Source of the DNA: Methylotenera_A sp040387515
GTDB taxonomy: Bacteria; Pseudomonadota; Gammaproteobacteria; Burkholderiales; Methylophilaceae
NCBI GenBank assembly: GCA_040387515.1
Contig: JAZKDP010000017.1
Span: 1-52,043, forward strand
Direction: 5' to 3'
DNA: 52,043 bases
The position numbers and the translations under genes are program-made. Of the stretch, positions 43,801-51,877 are shown piece after piece (position 1 is the stretch's first letter; the number at the start of each line of letters is the position of its first letter). The notes beneath the pieces were generated by a model. It had not been told where the DNA came from, did not search any database, and was given only the letters and a program-made list of their open reading frames with translations.

Positions 43801-46768
43801 CAACCAATTGGGTCAATCTGGGTTGTGGCGGTTTGGCGTATCTGGCGATTTACCAATTGTGCTCATCCGTATTGGCGATATCAATCACTTAGATTTAGTC
43901 AAACAATTGCTACAAGCCCACACCTATTGGCGGATGAACGGCTTAATTGCCGATTTAGTCATTATTAATGAAGATTTTTCGGGCTATCGTGCTGTGTTGC
44001 AAGATCAAATTATTGGGCTGATTAACGCGGGACCTGAAGCACAAACGATGGATAAGCCGGGCGGTGTGTTTATTAAGCGCGTAGAAGAACTATCTGAAGA
44101 AGCGCGGGTATTATTTCAAACCGTTGCGCGCGTGGTATTCACCGATAGTGGTGAAAGTCTAATTGAACAAGTAGAACGCCGAGTGGCAATAGAGCGTATC
44201 TTGGAGCGCGCATCTGAACGCCTGGAGCCACTGTTGCCGCCCTATACGCAGCAACATATTCCGCAAGCTAAACGCACGCTGATTTTTGATAACGGTATCG
44301 GTGGATTTACACCTGACGGTCGTGAATATGTGATTACGCTAGCCAACGGGAAAACCACGCCTGCGCCATGGGCAAATGTTATTGCTAGCCCGCACATTGG
44401 CACGGTGGTATCTGAGAGCGGCAGTGCTTATACCTGGGTAGAAAACGCGCACGAATTCAGGCTGACGACTTGGCACAATGATCCTTTATCTGACAGCAGC
44501 GGCGAAGCACATTATATTCGTGATGAAGAAACAGGCGTTTTTTGGTCGCCAACACCTTTACCCGCTATAGCGACTCAAGATAAAAGTGACTATGTGTGCC
44601 GACATGGTTTTGGCTACAGCGTTTTTGAGCATAGTGAGGCGGGCATTAGCTCAGAAATGACAAGCTACGTGGCAATGGATGCGCCTGTTAAATTTGTGGT
44701 GATCAAACTACGTAATCTGTCTAATCGTACACGGCAATTATCGTTGACGGGTTATTTTGAATTGGTATTAGGTGAGTGGCGGCATACCAATCTAATGCAT
44801 ATTGTTACAGAAACTGACACTCAAACAGGGGCAATGCTTGCACGCAATGCATACAGCCGCGAGTTTGCAAGCCGCGTGGTATTTGCCCAATTAAGCGAAA
44901 AAGAAGTGAGTTTAACGGGTAGCCGTGCCGAATTTATTGGTAGAAATGGCTCTTTAGCAAGCCCAGTGGCCATGCGTCGCAAACGCTTGTCTGGAAAAAC
45001 AGGGGCAGGATTAGACCCATGTGCAGCCTTGCAAACTCCCATTATTTTGCTTGAGAATGAAGAGCAAGAGTTTGTGTTTGTATGTGGTGCTGCGAACAAT
45101 GTAGATGAAGCGCGGCACTACATGCAACGATTTAGTGGTAGAGCAGGGGCGAGACAAGCGCTTGATGCAGTACATGAATATTGGAATCACACATTAGGCG
45201 CAGTGCAAGTAGAAACGCCAGATGCGGCATTAAATGTATTAACGAATGGTTGGCTGATTTATCAAACCATTTCATGCAGGTTGTGGGGGCGTAGCGGTTA
45301 TTACCAATCAGGCGGCGCCTATGGTTTCCGCGATCAATTACAAGACACGATGGCGTTGATTCATACAACACCGTGGTTAGCGCGTGAGCAAATCCTTCGC
45401 TGTGCTGAACGTCAATTTCCGCAAGGCGATGTGCAACATTGGTGGCATCCACCAAATGGGCAGGGTGTGCGTACCCATTTTTCAGATGATTATTTGTGGT
45501 TAGCCTATGCAACTTGTCGGTATGTAAATGCAACTGGCGACACAGCCTTGCTGGATGAGCAAGTGCATTTTCTAGAGGGCCGTAGCTTAAATCAGCATGA
45601 AGAAGCGTATTACGATTTACCGCAACGCTCTAATGAGTCTGCCAGCTTGTATGAGCATTGCGTAAGAGCGATTAAACACGGTTTGCGATTTGGCTCCCAC
45701 CAATTGCCACTTATTGGTTGTGGTGATTGGAACGATGGCATGAATCTAATCGGACGCGATGGCAAAGGTGAGAGCGTCTGGTTGGGATGGTTTTTGGTGG
45801 AGAATCTAAATTGCTTTAGCGTGCTGGCTAATCGTAAAGGTGACAGTGCATTTGCCGAAATTTGTACCGCGCAAGCCGCATTGTTAAAGGGCAATATTGA
45901 AACGCATGCGTGGGATGGTGAATGGTATAAACGTGCTTATTTTGATGATGGCACCCCCTTAGGTTCAAAAGAAAATGATGAGTGCCAAATTGACTCCATT
46001 AGTCAAAGTTGGGCAGTGATTTCTAAAATGGGCGATCCTGCACGCGCCAAACAGGCGATGGCAGCTATTAATCATCGTCTAGTGCAACGTGATGCACAGT
46101 TAATTAAATTGTTAGATCCACCGTTTGATCAGTCTCAGTTAGAGCCTGGTTATATTAAGGGTTATGTGCCTGGTGTGCGTGAAAATGGTGGCCAGTATAC
46201 TCATGCAGCCATATGGGCGACCATGGCGTATGCCATGCAAGGCGACAATGAACGAGCATGGGAGCTATATAACATGCTAAATCCTATTAATCACGCCGGC
46301 ACATTTGCGCAAACACAAACCTACAAAGTAGAGCCGTATGTGATGAGCGCAGACATTTATGCAGTAACACCGCATACGGGTCGTGGCGGCTGGACGTGGT
46401 ACACCGGTGCTGCTGGTTGGATGTATCGTCTTACACTGGAAAACTTATTAGGCATTAGTCTTGAAAACGATAGATTATTAATTGCACCATGCACACCCAA
46501 AAGTTGGCCATTCTACAAAGTGCATTACCGTTTCCGCGATACTGTTTATCACATTACTATTAATTTTGAACAAGACAAACCAGAGCGTTTAACGCGGGTC
46601 ACTTTAGATGGTGTGCTCATTAGTACAACGCACTCGAACGAACAAGCTAACGATAATATGCATTTGATTCCTTGCAGTATTCCTTTAGTTAACGATCGCA
46701 TAGATCACTATGTACAAATTGTTTTTGAAACTGTTTTGCAGAACGCTGAAGTAAAAAATGAAAGGTAA
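37874..46768 (+). CDS. ndvB: Cyclic beta-1,2-glucan synthase (NdvB/Cgs)
   Basis: One uninterrupted frame of about 2,964 residues, comparable to Brucella Cgs (about 2,870). Order of parts: N-terminal region (1-440); membrane helices (about 450-510); family GT84 transferase (about 520-860) with VITLDTDTQLP (D665), LSHDLLEGGYARS and RRHRWVRGDWQ; more membrane helices (about 870-1080); a glucoamylase-like region (about 1085-1520; SVDSGNLLGSLLALQAG); a beta-sandwich part; and a GH94 phosphorylase domain (about 2400-2900) with GFRDQLQDTMAL and GDWNDGMN (D2618). It makes periplasmic cyclic glucans from UDP-glucose. TTG 37874 is preferred over TTG 37859, because GAAGAGG lies 6 bases before it. Confidence 0.95.
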   Translation: MLRANINNIALKITNKISSLADFLRKPLSKELEVDLLRAELLSIEQLKRHSITLATQHKINFSAGSDRLLHRLSDNAHVISNAYQTISAVNSNSDKIGRSLAPAESWLLDNYYLIQQQITLAQRHLPRGYSKQLPRLVGGVSDGFPRIYDLALTLISHMDGRVDSENTTQIIAAYQTVEPLMLGELWAFPIMLQLALIENLRRVSVRIANRHEEKESAATWADRMLAAAENEPKQLIQLLAKFADADIPLTASFVEEFYAKLQDQGAAMAFVQTWVEQQLLLQHVTATQLLESASRTAAANQISIANSISSLRFIGAIDWRNYVESLSAVEQLLIQDPIHQYGNQDFPTRDRYRHAIEDVAKLIPKNKAQHAGNQCAQYEINSARMAIDLANAALNELGSHHRSAHVGYYLIDDGLNLLKQKLNCRNPLVSGFKRSCKTFRLTFYVGSILILTLLFTAVILFVASISTLSDWKIWLLAVIGFVGTSALAVSLINLLVTQSINPRILPRLDFSGGVPEQHRSIVVIPTLIACKAEIDSLLEALEIRYLGNRDAYLSFALLTDFRDADARIMPEDAALVAHIRAGIEALNTRYSADRPSIFYLFHRPREWNAVDSVWMGYERKRGKLEQFNTLLRNGEIGTNSQSAFTDIVGDTSMLSSVKYVITLDTDTQLPRDSARKLIGNMAHLLNRPVFDEKSGRIVHGYAILQPRASIGLISANQTWFTKLYAGESGMDPYTREVSDVYQDIFAEGSFVGKGIYDVDAFRLAVDGRFPNNLILSHDLLEGGYARSALVSDVDLIEEHPASYPMDISRRHRWVRGDWQLIGWLLPRVPTGGLNANRKPNPLSALSIWKVIDNLRRSLTALSLFGLLLAGWLFNVSFLMMLTVQVTVLAVLFLPSILNSLIALLSKPKERAWLAHLGLSSQTASQSLLLATLTLVFLPYEAVINLDAILRSAGRMLVTKRDLLLWHLPAYSKRNSCQSWLSFYREMWIAPAIALILGAFFVVIQTQHANPLVVWQFCAPILLLWFVSPLVAWWISKPIHAKEADLTADQTAFLQTSARRTWRYFDQFVSAEDNWLPPDNVQQYPVTAIASRTSPTNIGMGLLANLAAYDFGYITAGTLLKLTENTLATMEKLERYHGHFYNWYDTRTLQVLNPQYVSSVDSGNLLGSLLALQAGLLELKNQPLDFSKTLKGLSDTLGILDEHVPILPAKVIESKLKLLQDILQQQALNPPQSAQSAHQTLLQLQQLAQEVVTALPLEMDKQDELIYWAHAFKAQVSACLEESNIRLISDVSANTKRLQTIDDLVERARQLAEMDFTFLYDGAIDLLSIGFDVGERRRDPSCYDLLASEARLASFLLIAQGQLPQKHWFSLGRLLTSLGGDISLLSWSGSMFEYLMPQLLMPSFENTLLNETCKAVVCRQIKYAQLKGVPWGISESCYNATDIGQVYQYRAFGVPGLGFKRGLADDLVIAPYASALALMVMPNEACKNLQRLAASGFVGLYGFYEAIDYTPSRLPRGKKHAAILTFMAHHQGMSLLSFANVLLNNPMQRRFMAAPYIKATELLLQERIPKQGATLQPHTAEVNAKAIGNTEAAGAIMRVFTDPNMLTPEVHLLSNGRYHVMATNAGGGYSRWHDLAVTRWREDATQDNWGTFIYLRDTDSQRFWSSAHQPTLRRADFYEAVFSQARAEYRRRDQSIETHTEISVSPEDDVEIRRVTLTNLSARPRHIEITSYAEVILAPQNADLAHRSFSNLFVQTEILHDRQAIICTRRPRTKDERVPWMFHLMAVPIGNNNASFTETAQTPSYETDRAKFIGRGRSAANPLAFDNTEDLKGTNNLKSVDNLLGQVSSQITEQLFGRATSKTGQASSQPLSNTDGSVLDPIVAIRRFIHLETDQSTTVQIISGVANSREAALALIDKYGDRHFVERAFEMAWFQSQEVLRMLNASEADAQIYGRLASSVIYCNALRRAAPSVISRNQLGQSGLWRFGVSGDLPIVLIRIGDINHLDLVKQLLQAHTYWRMNGLIADLVIINEDFSGYRAVLQDQIIGLINAGPEAQTMDKPGGVFIKRVEELSEEARVLFQTVARVVFTDSGESLIEQVERRVAIERILERASERLEPLLPPYTQQHIPQAKRTLIFDNGIGGFTPDGREYVITLANGKTTPAPWANVIASPHIGTVVSESGSAYTWVENAHEFRLTTWHNDPLSDSSGEAHYIRDEETGVFWSPTPLPAIATQDKSDYVCRHGFGYSVFEHSEAGISSEMTSYVAMDAPVKFVVIKLRNLSNRTRQLSLTGYFELVLGEWRHTNLMHIVTETDTQTGAMLARNAYSREFASRVVFAQLSEKEVSLTGSRAEFIGRNGSLASPVAMRRKRLSGKTGAGLDPCAALQTPIILLENEEQEFVFVCGAANNVDEARHYMQRFSGRAGARQALDAVHEYWNHTLGAVQVETPDAALNVLTNGWLIYQTISCRLWGRSGYYQSGGAYGFRDQLQDTMALIHTTPWLAREQILRCAERQFPQGDVQHWWHPPNGQGVRTHFSDDYLWLAYATCRYVNATGDTALLDEQVHFLEGRSLNQHEEAYYDLPQRSNESASLYEHCVRAIKHGLRFGSHQLPLIGCGDWNDGMNLIGRDGKGESVWLGWFLVENLNCFSVLANRKGDSAFAEICTAQAALLKGNIETHAWDGEWYKRAYFDDGTPLGSKENDECQIDSISQSWAVISKMGDPARAKQAMAAINHRLVQRDAQLIKLLDPPFDQSQLEPGYIKGYVPGVRENGGQYTHAAIWATMAYAMQGDNERAWELYNMLNPINHAGTFAQTQTYKVEPYVMSADIYAVTPHTGRGGWTWYTGAAGWMYRLTLENLLGISLENDRLLIAPCTPKSWPFYKVHYRFRDTVYHITINFEQDKPERLTRVTLDGVLISTTHSNEQANDNMHLIPCSIPLVNDRIDHYVQIVFETVLQNAEVKNER

Positions 46769-46867
46769 TTAAATAAACGTAACGGGGGTTTATGCATGAA
46801 TCCAAACATCATTTTTTATGATAGTTTACAGATACTTCAATAAGTGACTATAACCAATGAAAATCAG

Positions 46868-46912
46868 GAAATTTCCACCAGAAGTTCTGGTCGATTTCTC
46901 AGTGAAATTTCT
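46868..46912. repeat. Cluster of palindromes before the stress genes
   Basis: GGAAATTTCC (46868-46877) is immediately followed by ACCAGAAGTTCTGGT (46878-46892, 7-base arms), and GAAATTTC recurs about 35 bases after its first copy. The cluster lies about 150 bases before the membrane-protein gene and could be an operator region. Confidence 0.4.
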
Positions 46913-47044
46913 CATATCCAGATTTGTATTAATAGAGTTTGGGACCTTAGGTTTATTTCAATATATGTTAGTTAGCTAACAAAGTCGCAAATTAAATAAT
47001 GCAATACTCAACCCATAAACTCATCATTTTAATGGAGGTTGATT

Positions 47045-48001
47045 GTGGCAATATCCAACGAAACATACTCAGAAAAATCAGTTCTCGGCGACCCTTCATC
47101 AAGAAATTACTATAACAATTCATTAAATGGCAATGCAGTTTCGTGGGGTGCTATATTGGCAGGAGCCGCAGCAGCTGCCGCATTGTCCTTAATACTTTTA
47201 CTTTTGGGCGCTGGTCTGGGTCTGTCATCTGTTTCGCCATGGGCGCACAAAGGTGTAAGTGCAAGTGCATTTGGAATCTCTACAATTGTTTGGCTGTCGG
47301 TTACTCAAATTCTTGCCGCTGGTATGGGTGGTTATCTAGCAGGTAGGCTAAGAACAAAATGGGCTGGTGTACAAGCAGATGAAGTCTATTTTCGCGATAC
47401 AGCGCATGGGTTTCTCGCTTGGGCTGTTGCATCACTAGCTACTGCCGCATTACTTACCTCTGCAATCGGAGCCATCGTTAGTGGTGGCACACAAGCCGCA
47501 GCCAGTTTGGCTGGTAGCGCTGCGACCGCCACTGCTGTAGCAGGCGCTACAACAAGTGAAGCTGGCAAGTCTGACAATGCCATTCAGTCAGCCACTGACG
47601 GGCTAGGGTATTTTATTGACTCTCTGTTCCGTCCAAACTTGGATATCACCTCTGCTTCTTCTAACGCATCTCAGAAAGCGATCCCTGTCTCAGAAGTAAC
47701 ACGCATCTTTATTCATTCAATGGATGCAAAAACATTACCTGCGGCAGATATATTGCATATTGGCCAACTCATTTCAAAAAATACTGGGTTGACTCAGCAA
47801 GAGGCTGAGCAACGCGTCAATGATATTTATAGCAATTTACAGAAAAAGAAAGCCGATGTTGAAATAGCCGCGAAAGAAGCCGCCGAAAAAGCACGTAAAA
47901 CTTCTATATACGCAACGCTGTGGTTGTTTGTTTCACTCCTAATGGGCGCGTTTTCAGCAAGTCTTGCAGCTACTTGGGGTGGTCGCGAGCGTGATGTTTA
48001 A
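47045..48001 (+). CDS. Uncharacterised Ala/Gly-rich membrane protein, 318 aa
   Basis: The protein has four membrane helices: about 29-55 (SWGAILAGAAAAAALSLILL), 74-98, 120-150 and 290-312. Between the third and fourth is a long soluble segment with a coiled coil (QRVNDIYSNLQKKKADVEIA). Similar proteins occur in many proteobacteria near stress genes, without a known function. GTG 47045 is chosen because GGAGG ends 6 bases before it; the TTG at 47039 touches that site. First of a same-strand group with the 24-aa peptide, hemerythrin and catalase. Confidence 0.75.
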   Translation: MAISNETYSEKSVLGDPSSRNYYNNSLNGNAVSWGAILAGAAAAAALSLILLLLGAGLGLSSVSPWAHKGVSASAFGISTIVWLSVTQILAAGMGGYLAGRLRTKWAGVQADEVYFRDTAHGFLAWAVASLATAALLTSAIGAIVSGGTQAAASLAGSAATATAVAGATTSEAGKSDNAIQSATDGLGYFIDSLFRPNLDITSASSNASQKAIPVSEVTRIFIHSMDAKTLPAADILHIGQLISKNTGLTQQEAEQRVNDIYSNLQKKKADVEIAAKEAAEKARKTSIYATLWLFVSLLMGAFSASLAATWGGRERDV

Positions 48002-48042
48002 TCGTATTTAACTAAAAACTCTTATTAATTCTGGAGATTATT

Positions 48043-48117
48043 ATGCGTTCATTATTATTATTTTTTCTTGGTGTGCCAATTCCACTCATCATCTTAATTG
48101 CTCTTTTCGTTCATTAA
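48043..48117 (+). CDS. 24-residue membrane peptide
   Basis: ATG at 48043 opens a 24-codon frame with CTGGAG 6 bases upstream. The product is MRSLLLLFFLGVPIP followed by a hydrophobic run and a final His: a single membrane helix kinked by PIP. Peptides of this form occur in several proteobacteria beside stress genes. The good ribosome site and full hydrophobic design make it more than a chance frame. Function unknown; membrane stress or partner regulation is a guess. Confidence 0.65.
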   Translation: MRSLLLFFLGVPIPLIILIALFVH

Positions 48118-48186
48118 CTTGGTTAAAGTTAAAAGAGGTTATTCGGCCAAGCTTGACAGCTATTGTTTTCCATAAGGAAGCGCGTG

Positions 48187-48675
48187 ATGAAAACCGAACA
48201 AGGTAAGACGGGGAGATTTATAACTCCAATCAAATCTCAGGAAGCTATTAAATTGCTGATTGCTGATCATAGGCTTGTTAGCAAGTTATTTGATGAATAC
48301 GAAAATGCTTCAACAAAGGCCATGAAGAAGAAGTTGGTCGCTCAAATCTGTATGGAGCTGAGTATTCATGCGCAAGTAGAAGAGGAGATTTTTTATCCTG
48401 CGGTTAAAAAGGCATTAAAAGATCACGAACTTGTTCCTGAAGCGACAGTAGAGCATGCGAGCTTGAAAACGCTCATTGCACAAATTGAAGGCAAAGAGCC
48501 GGATGGAGAAATGTACGACGCCAAAGTAAAAGTGCTTTGTGAGTATGTGAAGCATCATGTGAAAGAAGAGCAAAACGAGATGTTTCCGAAAGCGAAGGCG
48601 ACAAAACTTGATATGGTGGAATTGGGCGAACAAATTATGGCACGTAAGCAAGAGTTGATTGCTGAGAGAGCTTAA
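48187..48675 (+). CDS. Hemerythrin HHE-domain protein
   Basis: The 162-residue protein is a four-helix bundle with HHE signatures: ADHRLVSKLFDEYE, SIHAQVEEEIFYPAVKKAL, VEHASLKTLIAQIE and EYVKHHVKEEQNEMFPKAK. The His and Glu residues fit a diiron site that binds oxygen or reacts with reactive oxygen or nitric oxide. The last 20 residues form a charged helix. ATG 48187 follows AAGGAAG by about 8 bases; GTG 48184 and TTG 48163 are alternatives. It sits 51 bases before the catalase. Confidence 0.88.
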   Translation: MKTEQGKTGRFITPIKSQEAIKLLIADHRLVSKLFDEYENASTKAMKKKLVAQICMELSIHAQVEEEIFYPAVKKALKDHELVPEATVEHASLKTLIAQIEGKEPDGEMYDAKVKVLCEYVKHHVKEEQNEMFPKAKATKLDMVELGEQIMARKQELIAERA

Positions 48676-48726
48676 TACCAACTGTTTACTTTTTTAAAAT
48701 GTAAATTTCATTTTTAGGGTGATTCT

Positions 48727-50817
48727 ATGAGCAACGAAAAGTCAGTAAGCAATAAAGGCAAAGCATCTACCAGCGAAACGCATTTGGGCAATGGCGGAGA
48801 GGTTCATCAGCTCGCTGGCGGTGACCATTCCCTATTGACGACTAATCAAGGGGTACCGATTTCTGATAATCAAAACTCGCTTAAAGCAAATCCTCGCGGC
48901 CCAACGTTATTAGAAGATTTTATCTTACGGGAAAAAATCACGCATTTTGATCATGAACGTATCCCGGAGCGTATCGTTCATGCTCGCGGAACTGGTGTGC
49001 ATGGTTATTTCGAGTTAACCACTTCATTACAGGAATATACAACAGCAAAAATACTGACTGAAGTTGGTACAAAGACGCCACTTTTCACGCGTATCTCGAC
49101 TGTTGCGGGAGGGTCTGGTTCTGTCGATACGCCACGTGATGTGCGTGGTTTTGCTGTTAAGTTCTACACGCAAGAAGGTAATTGGGATTTGGTTGGTAAC
49201 AACGTTCCAGTTTTCTTTATCCAAGATGCAATCAAATTCCCTGACTTAGTACATGCTGTAAAAATGGAGCCAGATCGTGGCTTTCCCCAATCAGCAACAG
49301 CCCATGATACCTTTTGGGATTTTATTTCGCTTACGCCAGAATCGATGCATATGGTGATGTGGATTATGTCTGACCGAACAATTCCACGATCATTACGAAT
49401 GATTGAAGGTTTTGGTGTGCATAGCTTCAGATTGATTAATGAAAATGGCGATTCCACTTTTGTAAAATTCCATTGGCGACCAAAATTAGGCCTTCAATCG
49501 ACGATATGGGATGAGGCCGTTAAAATTGCTGGCGCTGACCCAGATTTCTTGCGTCGTGAAATGTTTGAAGCAATTGAAGCAGGTGATTTTCCAGAGTGGG
49601 AATTTGCAGTGCAACTCTTCACACAAGCAGAAGCGGATAAATTTCCATTTGATCACCTAGACTCTACTAAATTAATTCCAGAAGAGCTTGTTCCGCTGAA
49701 AGTGATTGGGCGTATGGTGCTTAATCGTTGGCCAAATAATTTCTTCGCGGAAACAGAGCAAGTCGCATTTTGCCCATCACATGTTGTACCAGGCATTGAT
49801 TTCAGCAACGACCCGCTTTTACAAGGTCGCTTATTCTCTTATCTAGATACTCAGCTTTCTCGTTTAGGCTCAGCTAATTTCCACCAGATACCAATTAATG
49901 CGCCAAAATGTCCTTTTGCCAATCATCAACGTGATGGTCATATGCAGATGGAACAACCAACTGGCAGAGTTGCTTACGAACCAAATTCGTTATCTACAGA
50001 TTCCCCACGTGAGTCACCAAAAGGCTTTCATAGCGCGACTGTTAACGAGTCTGGAGATAAAAGCAGAATCAGGCCAGAAAGCTTCGCCGATCATTACTCT
50101 CAAGCACGACAGTTTTTTATTAGCCAAACAAGCTATGAGCAAGCGCACATTGCATCTGCATTAGTGTTTGAGCTATCTAAAGTGGAACACTTGCATATTA
50201 GAGTGGCAATGGTTGCGCATTTTCTGCATATTTCAGAAGACTTGGCTAATCGTGTGGCCAAAGGACTGGGCTTGGATAAGATGCCAAGTGCACCAAATGC
50301 AGCTGCAAAAGTACAAGAAATGCCAGCATCACCAGCATTGCAAACTATCGGAAAAATGAAAGACACTTTGCAAGGACGTTTAATCGGTATTCTTGTTGCA
50401 GATGGCTCCGATGCAACTGTGATTAATAGTATCAAAAAGGCTGTAATCAAGGCTGGTGCAAGTTTCAAAGTGGTTGGGCCAAAGATTGGCGGTGCAAAAT
50501 TAAGTGATGGCTCTATTCACGCAGTTGATGGACAGCTCGCTGGTACACCTTCAGTCATATTTGATGCTGTAGCGATTGTTCTTTCTAATGAGGGTGCAAA
50601 AATACTTTCTACAGAATCGGCTGCAATCGATTTTATCCGCGATGCATTTGGTCATTTGAAAGCTATTGCTGTAGATAATGGAGGCGAAGTCTTAGTTAAT
50701 AAAGCAAACATTACTGCCGATAAAGGTGTAGTGAATGTTTCAGATATCGAGGCTTTTATTTCCGCAGCAAAAACGCGCCAATTTGATAGAGAGAAAACCA
50801 TTCGAACATTGGCGTGA
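48727..50817 (+). CDS. katE: Large-subunit catalase HPII
   Basis: The 696-residue clade 2 catalase breaks down hydrogen peroxide. H85 (ERIVHARGTGVHGYFE) and N159 (GNNVPVFFIQDA) form the distal site, and Y372 in GRLFSYLDTQLSRLG is the haem ligand; these are offset by about 43 from Escherichia coli HPII, as expected for a shorter N-terminus. Residues 560-690 form the class I glutamine-amidotransferase-like domain found only in large catalases. GGGTGA precedes the ATG. It follows the hemerythrin gene and is followed by a 30-base palindrome. Confidence 0.96.
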   Translation: MSNEKSVSNKGKASTSETHLGNGGEVHQLAGGDHSLLTTNQGVPISDNQNSLKANPRGPTLLEDFILREKITHFDHERIPERIVHARGTGVHGYFELTTSLQEYTTAKILTEVGTKTPLFTRISTVAGGSGSVDTPRDVRGFAVKFYTQEGNWDLVGNNVPVFFIQDAIKFPDLVHAVKMEPDRGFPQSATAHDTFWDFISLTPESMHMVMWIMSDRTIPRSLRMIEGFGVHSFRLINENGDSTFVKFHWRPKLGLQSTIWDEAVKIAGADPDFLRREMFEAIEAGDFPEWEFAVQLFTQAEADKFPFDHLDSTKLIPEELVPLKVIGRMVLNRWPNNFFAETEQVAFCPSHVVPGIDFSNDPLLQGRLFSYLDTQLSRLGSANFHQIPINAPKCPFANHQRDGHMQMEQPTGRVAYEPNSLSTDSPRESPKGFHSATVNESGDKSRIRPESFADHYSQARQFFISQTSYEQAHIASALVFELSKVEHLHIRVAMVAHFLHISEDLANRVAKGLGLDKMPSAPNAAAKVQEMPASPALQTIGKMKDTLQGRLIGILVADGSDATVINSIKKAVIKAGASFKVVGPKIGGAKLSDGSIHAVDGQLAGTPSVIFDAVAIVLSNEGAKILSTESAAIDFIRDAFGHLKAIAVDNGGEVLVNKANITADKGVVNVSDIEAFISAAKTRQFDREKTIRTLA

Positions 50818-50879
50818 TATCAAATACTCGTTAAATATCAAGTATATAAGAGTGGTGTGCAACTGCTAGTTACGCACAG

Positions 50880-50909
50880 TCGAATTACCTAGCTAGCTAG
50901 GTAATTCGA
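50880..50909. repeat. Perfect 30-base palindrome after katE
   Basis: TCGAATTACCTAGCT is followed without any spacer by its exact complement. It lies 62 bases after the catalase stop and 75 bases before the SDR start. There is no T-run, so it is not a standard terminator; it could be an operator, an RNA hairpin protecting message, or a recombination relic. Confidence 0.8.
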
Positions 50910-50984
50910 TAACTAAATATAAAGCTATCTCACTGTTCAAATACTACATCTACAAGTGTTTAGAACTATTTAGGAAAATGATTA

Positions 50985-51854
50985 GTGAACAAACAGGGCA
51001 CCCAAAAGAAAACTATTCCTGCTCAACATCAAACGCATAAGCCTGGCTTAGAAAGTAAGATGAACCCTGAGCCTGAATATATTAAAAAAGACTATCGTGC
51101 GAGTGATAAATTAAAGAACAAAATAGCCATTATTACTGGCGGTGATAGTGGCATCGGCAGAGCTATTGCAATAGCCTATGCTACAGAAGGCGCAAATGTC
51201 GTCATTCAATATTTAAATGAACATGTTGATGCCAAAAAAACTAAAAAATTAGTTGAAGATGCTGGTAGAGAGTGCTTGTTGATATCAGGCGACCTACGTG
51301 ATGAAAAATTCTGCAAATCAATTGTCACGAAAACAATCAAGCACTTTGGCAAGCTTGATGTGCTAATAAATAATGCGGCTGAACAATTTCCGCATGATGA
51401 CTTTTTAGACATTAAAAGCAATGAATTGATTGATACTTTCCGTGTCAATGTTTTCCCACTATTTCACATTATTAAAGCTGCAATTCCTTATTTAAAGAAA
51501 GGTAGCAGCATTATTAATACTGCCTCAGTTACAGCATATCGTGGAAGTGACCATCTCATTGATTATTCTGCAACTAAAGGTGCAATCGTTTCACTTACCA
51601 GGTCACTCTCTAAACAGCTTATAAAGAAAGGCATCTACGTAAATGCTGTGGCGCCAGGGCCAATCTGGACACCTCTTATAGCCTCCACATTTTCAGCCAA
51701 AGAAGTTAAAAAGTTTGGGACAAATACACCTATGGGTAGAGCAGGTCAACCAAGTGAAGTTTCACCTTGCTATGTTTTTCTAGCATCGAATGATTCTTCA
51801 TATATGAGCGGTCAAGTCCTCCACCCAAATGGTGGTGAAATTATTAATACCTAG
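50985..51854 (+). CDS. SDR-family oxidoreductase (YghA-like)
   Basis: The 289-residue classical short-chain dehydrogenase has the cofactor motif TGGDSGIGRAIAIAYATEGA (TGxxxGIG), NNAA at the fourth strand, and the catalytic YSATK with Ser/Thr upstream (NTASVTAY). The N-terminal 45 residues (HQTHKPGLESKMNPEPEYI) are typical of the YghA-like group of general-stress dehydrogenases. The substrate is unknown. It starts at GTG 50985 with TAGGA upstream. Its place after hemerythrin and catalase suggests stress-linked expression. Confidence 0.9.
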   Translation: MNKQGTQKKTIPAQHQTHKPGLESKMNPEPEYIKKDYRASDKLKNKIAIITGGDSGIGRAIAIAYATEGANVVIQYLNEHVDAKKTKKLVEDAGRECLLISGDLRDEKFCKSIVTKTIKHFGKLDVLINNAAEQFPHDDFLDIKSNELIDTFRVNVFPLFHIIKAAIPYLKKGSSIINTASVTAYRGSDHLIDYSATKGAIVSLTRSLSKQLIKKGIYVNAVAPGPIWTPLIASTFSAKEVKKFGTNTPMGRAGQPSEVSPCYVFLASNDSSYMSGQVLHPNGGEIINT

Positions 51855-51877
51855 AATATCAAATGTGGAGATGATAA

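Noticed and set aside
45132..45533. 133-codon minus-strand frame within the glucan synthase
   Set aside because: It lies opposite the conserved GH94 region and has no start signal or domain.
50880..50909. 30-base palindrome as a standard terminator of katE
   Set aside because: No T-run follows on either strand, and the stem has no loop bases.
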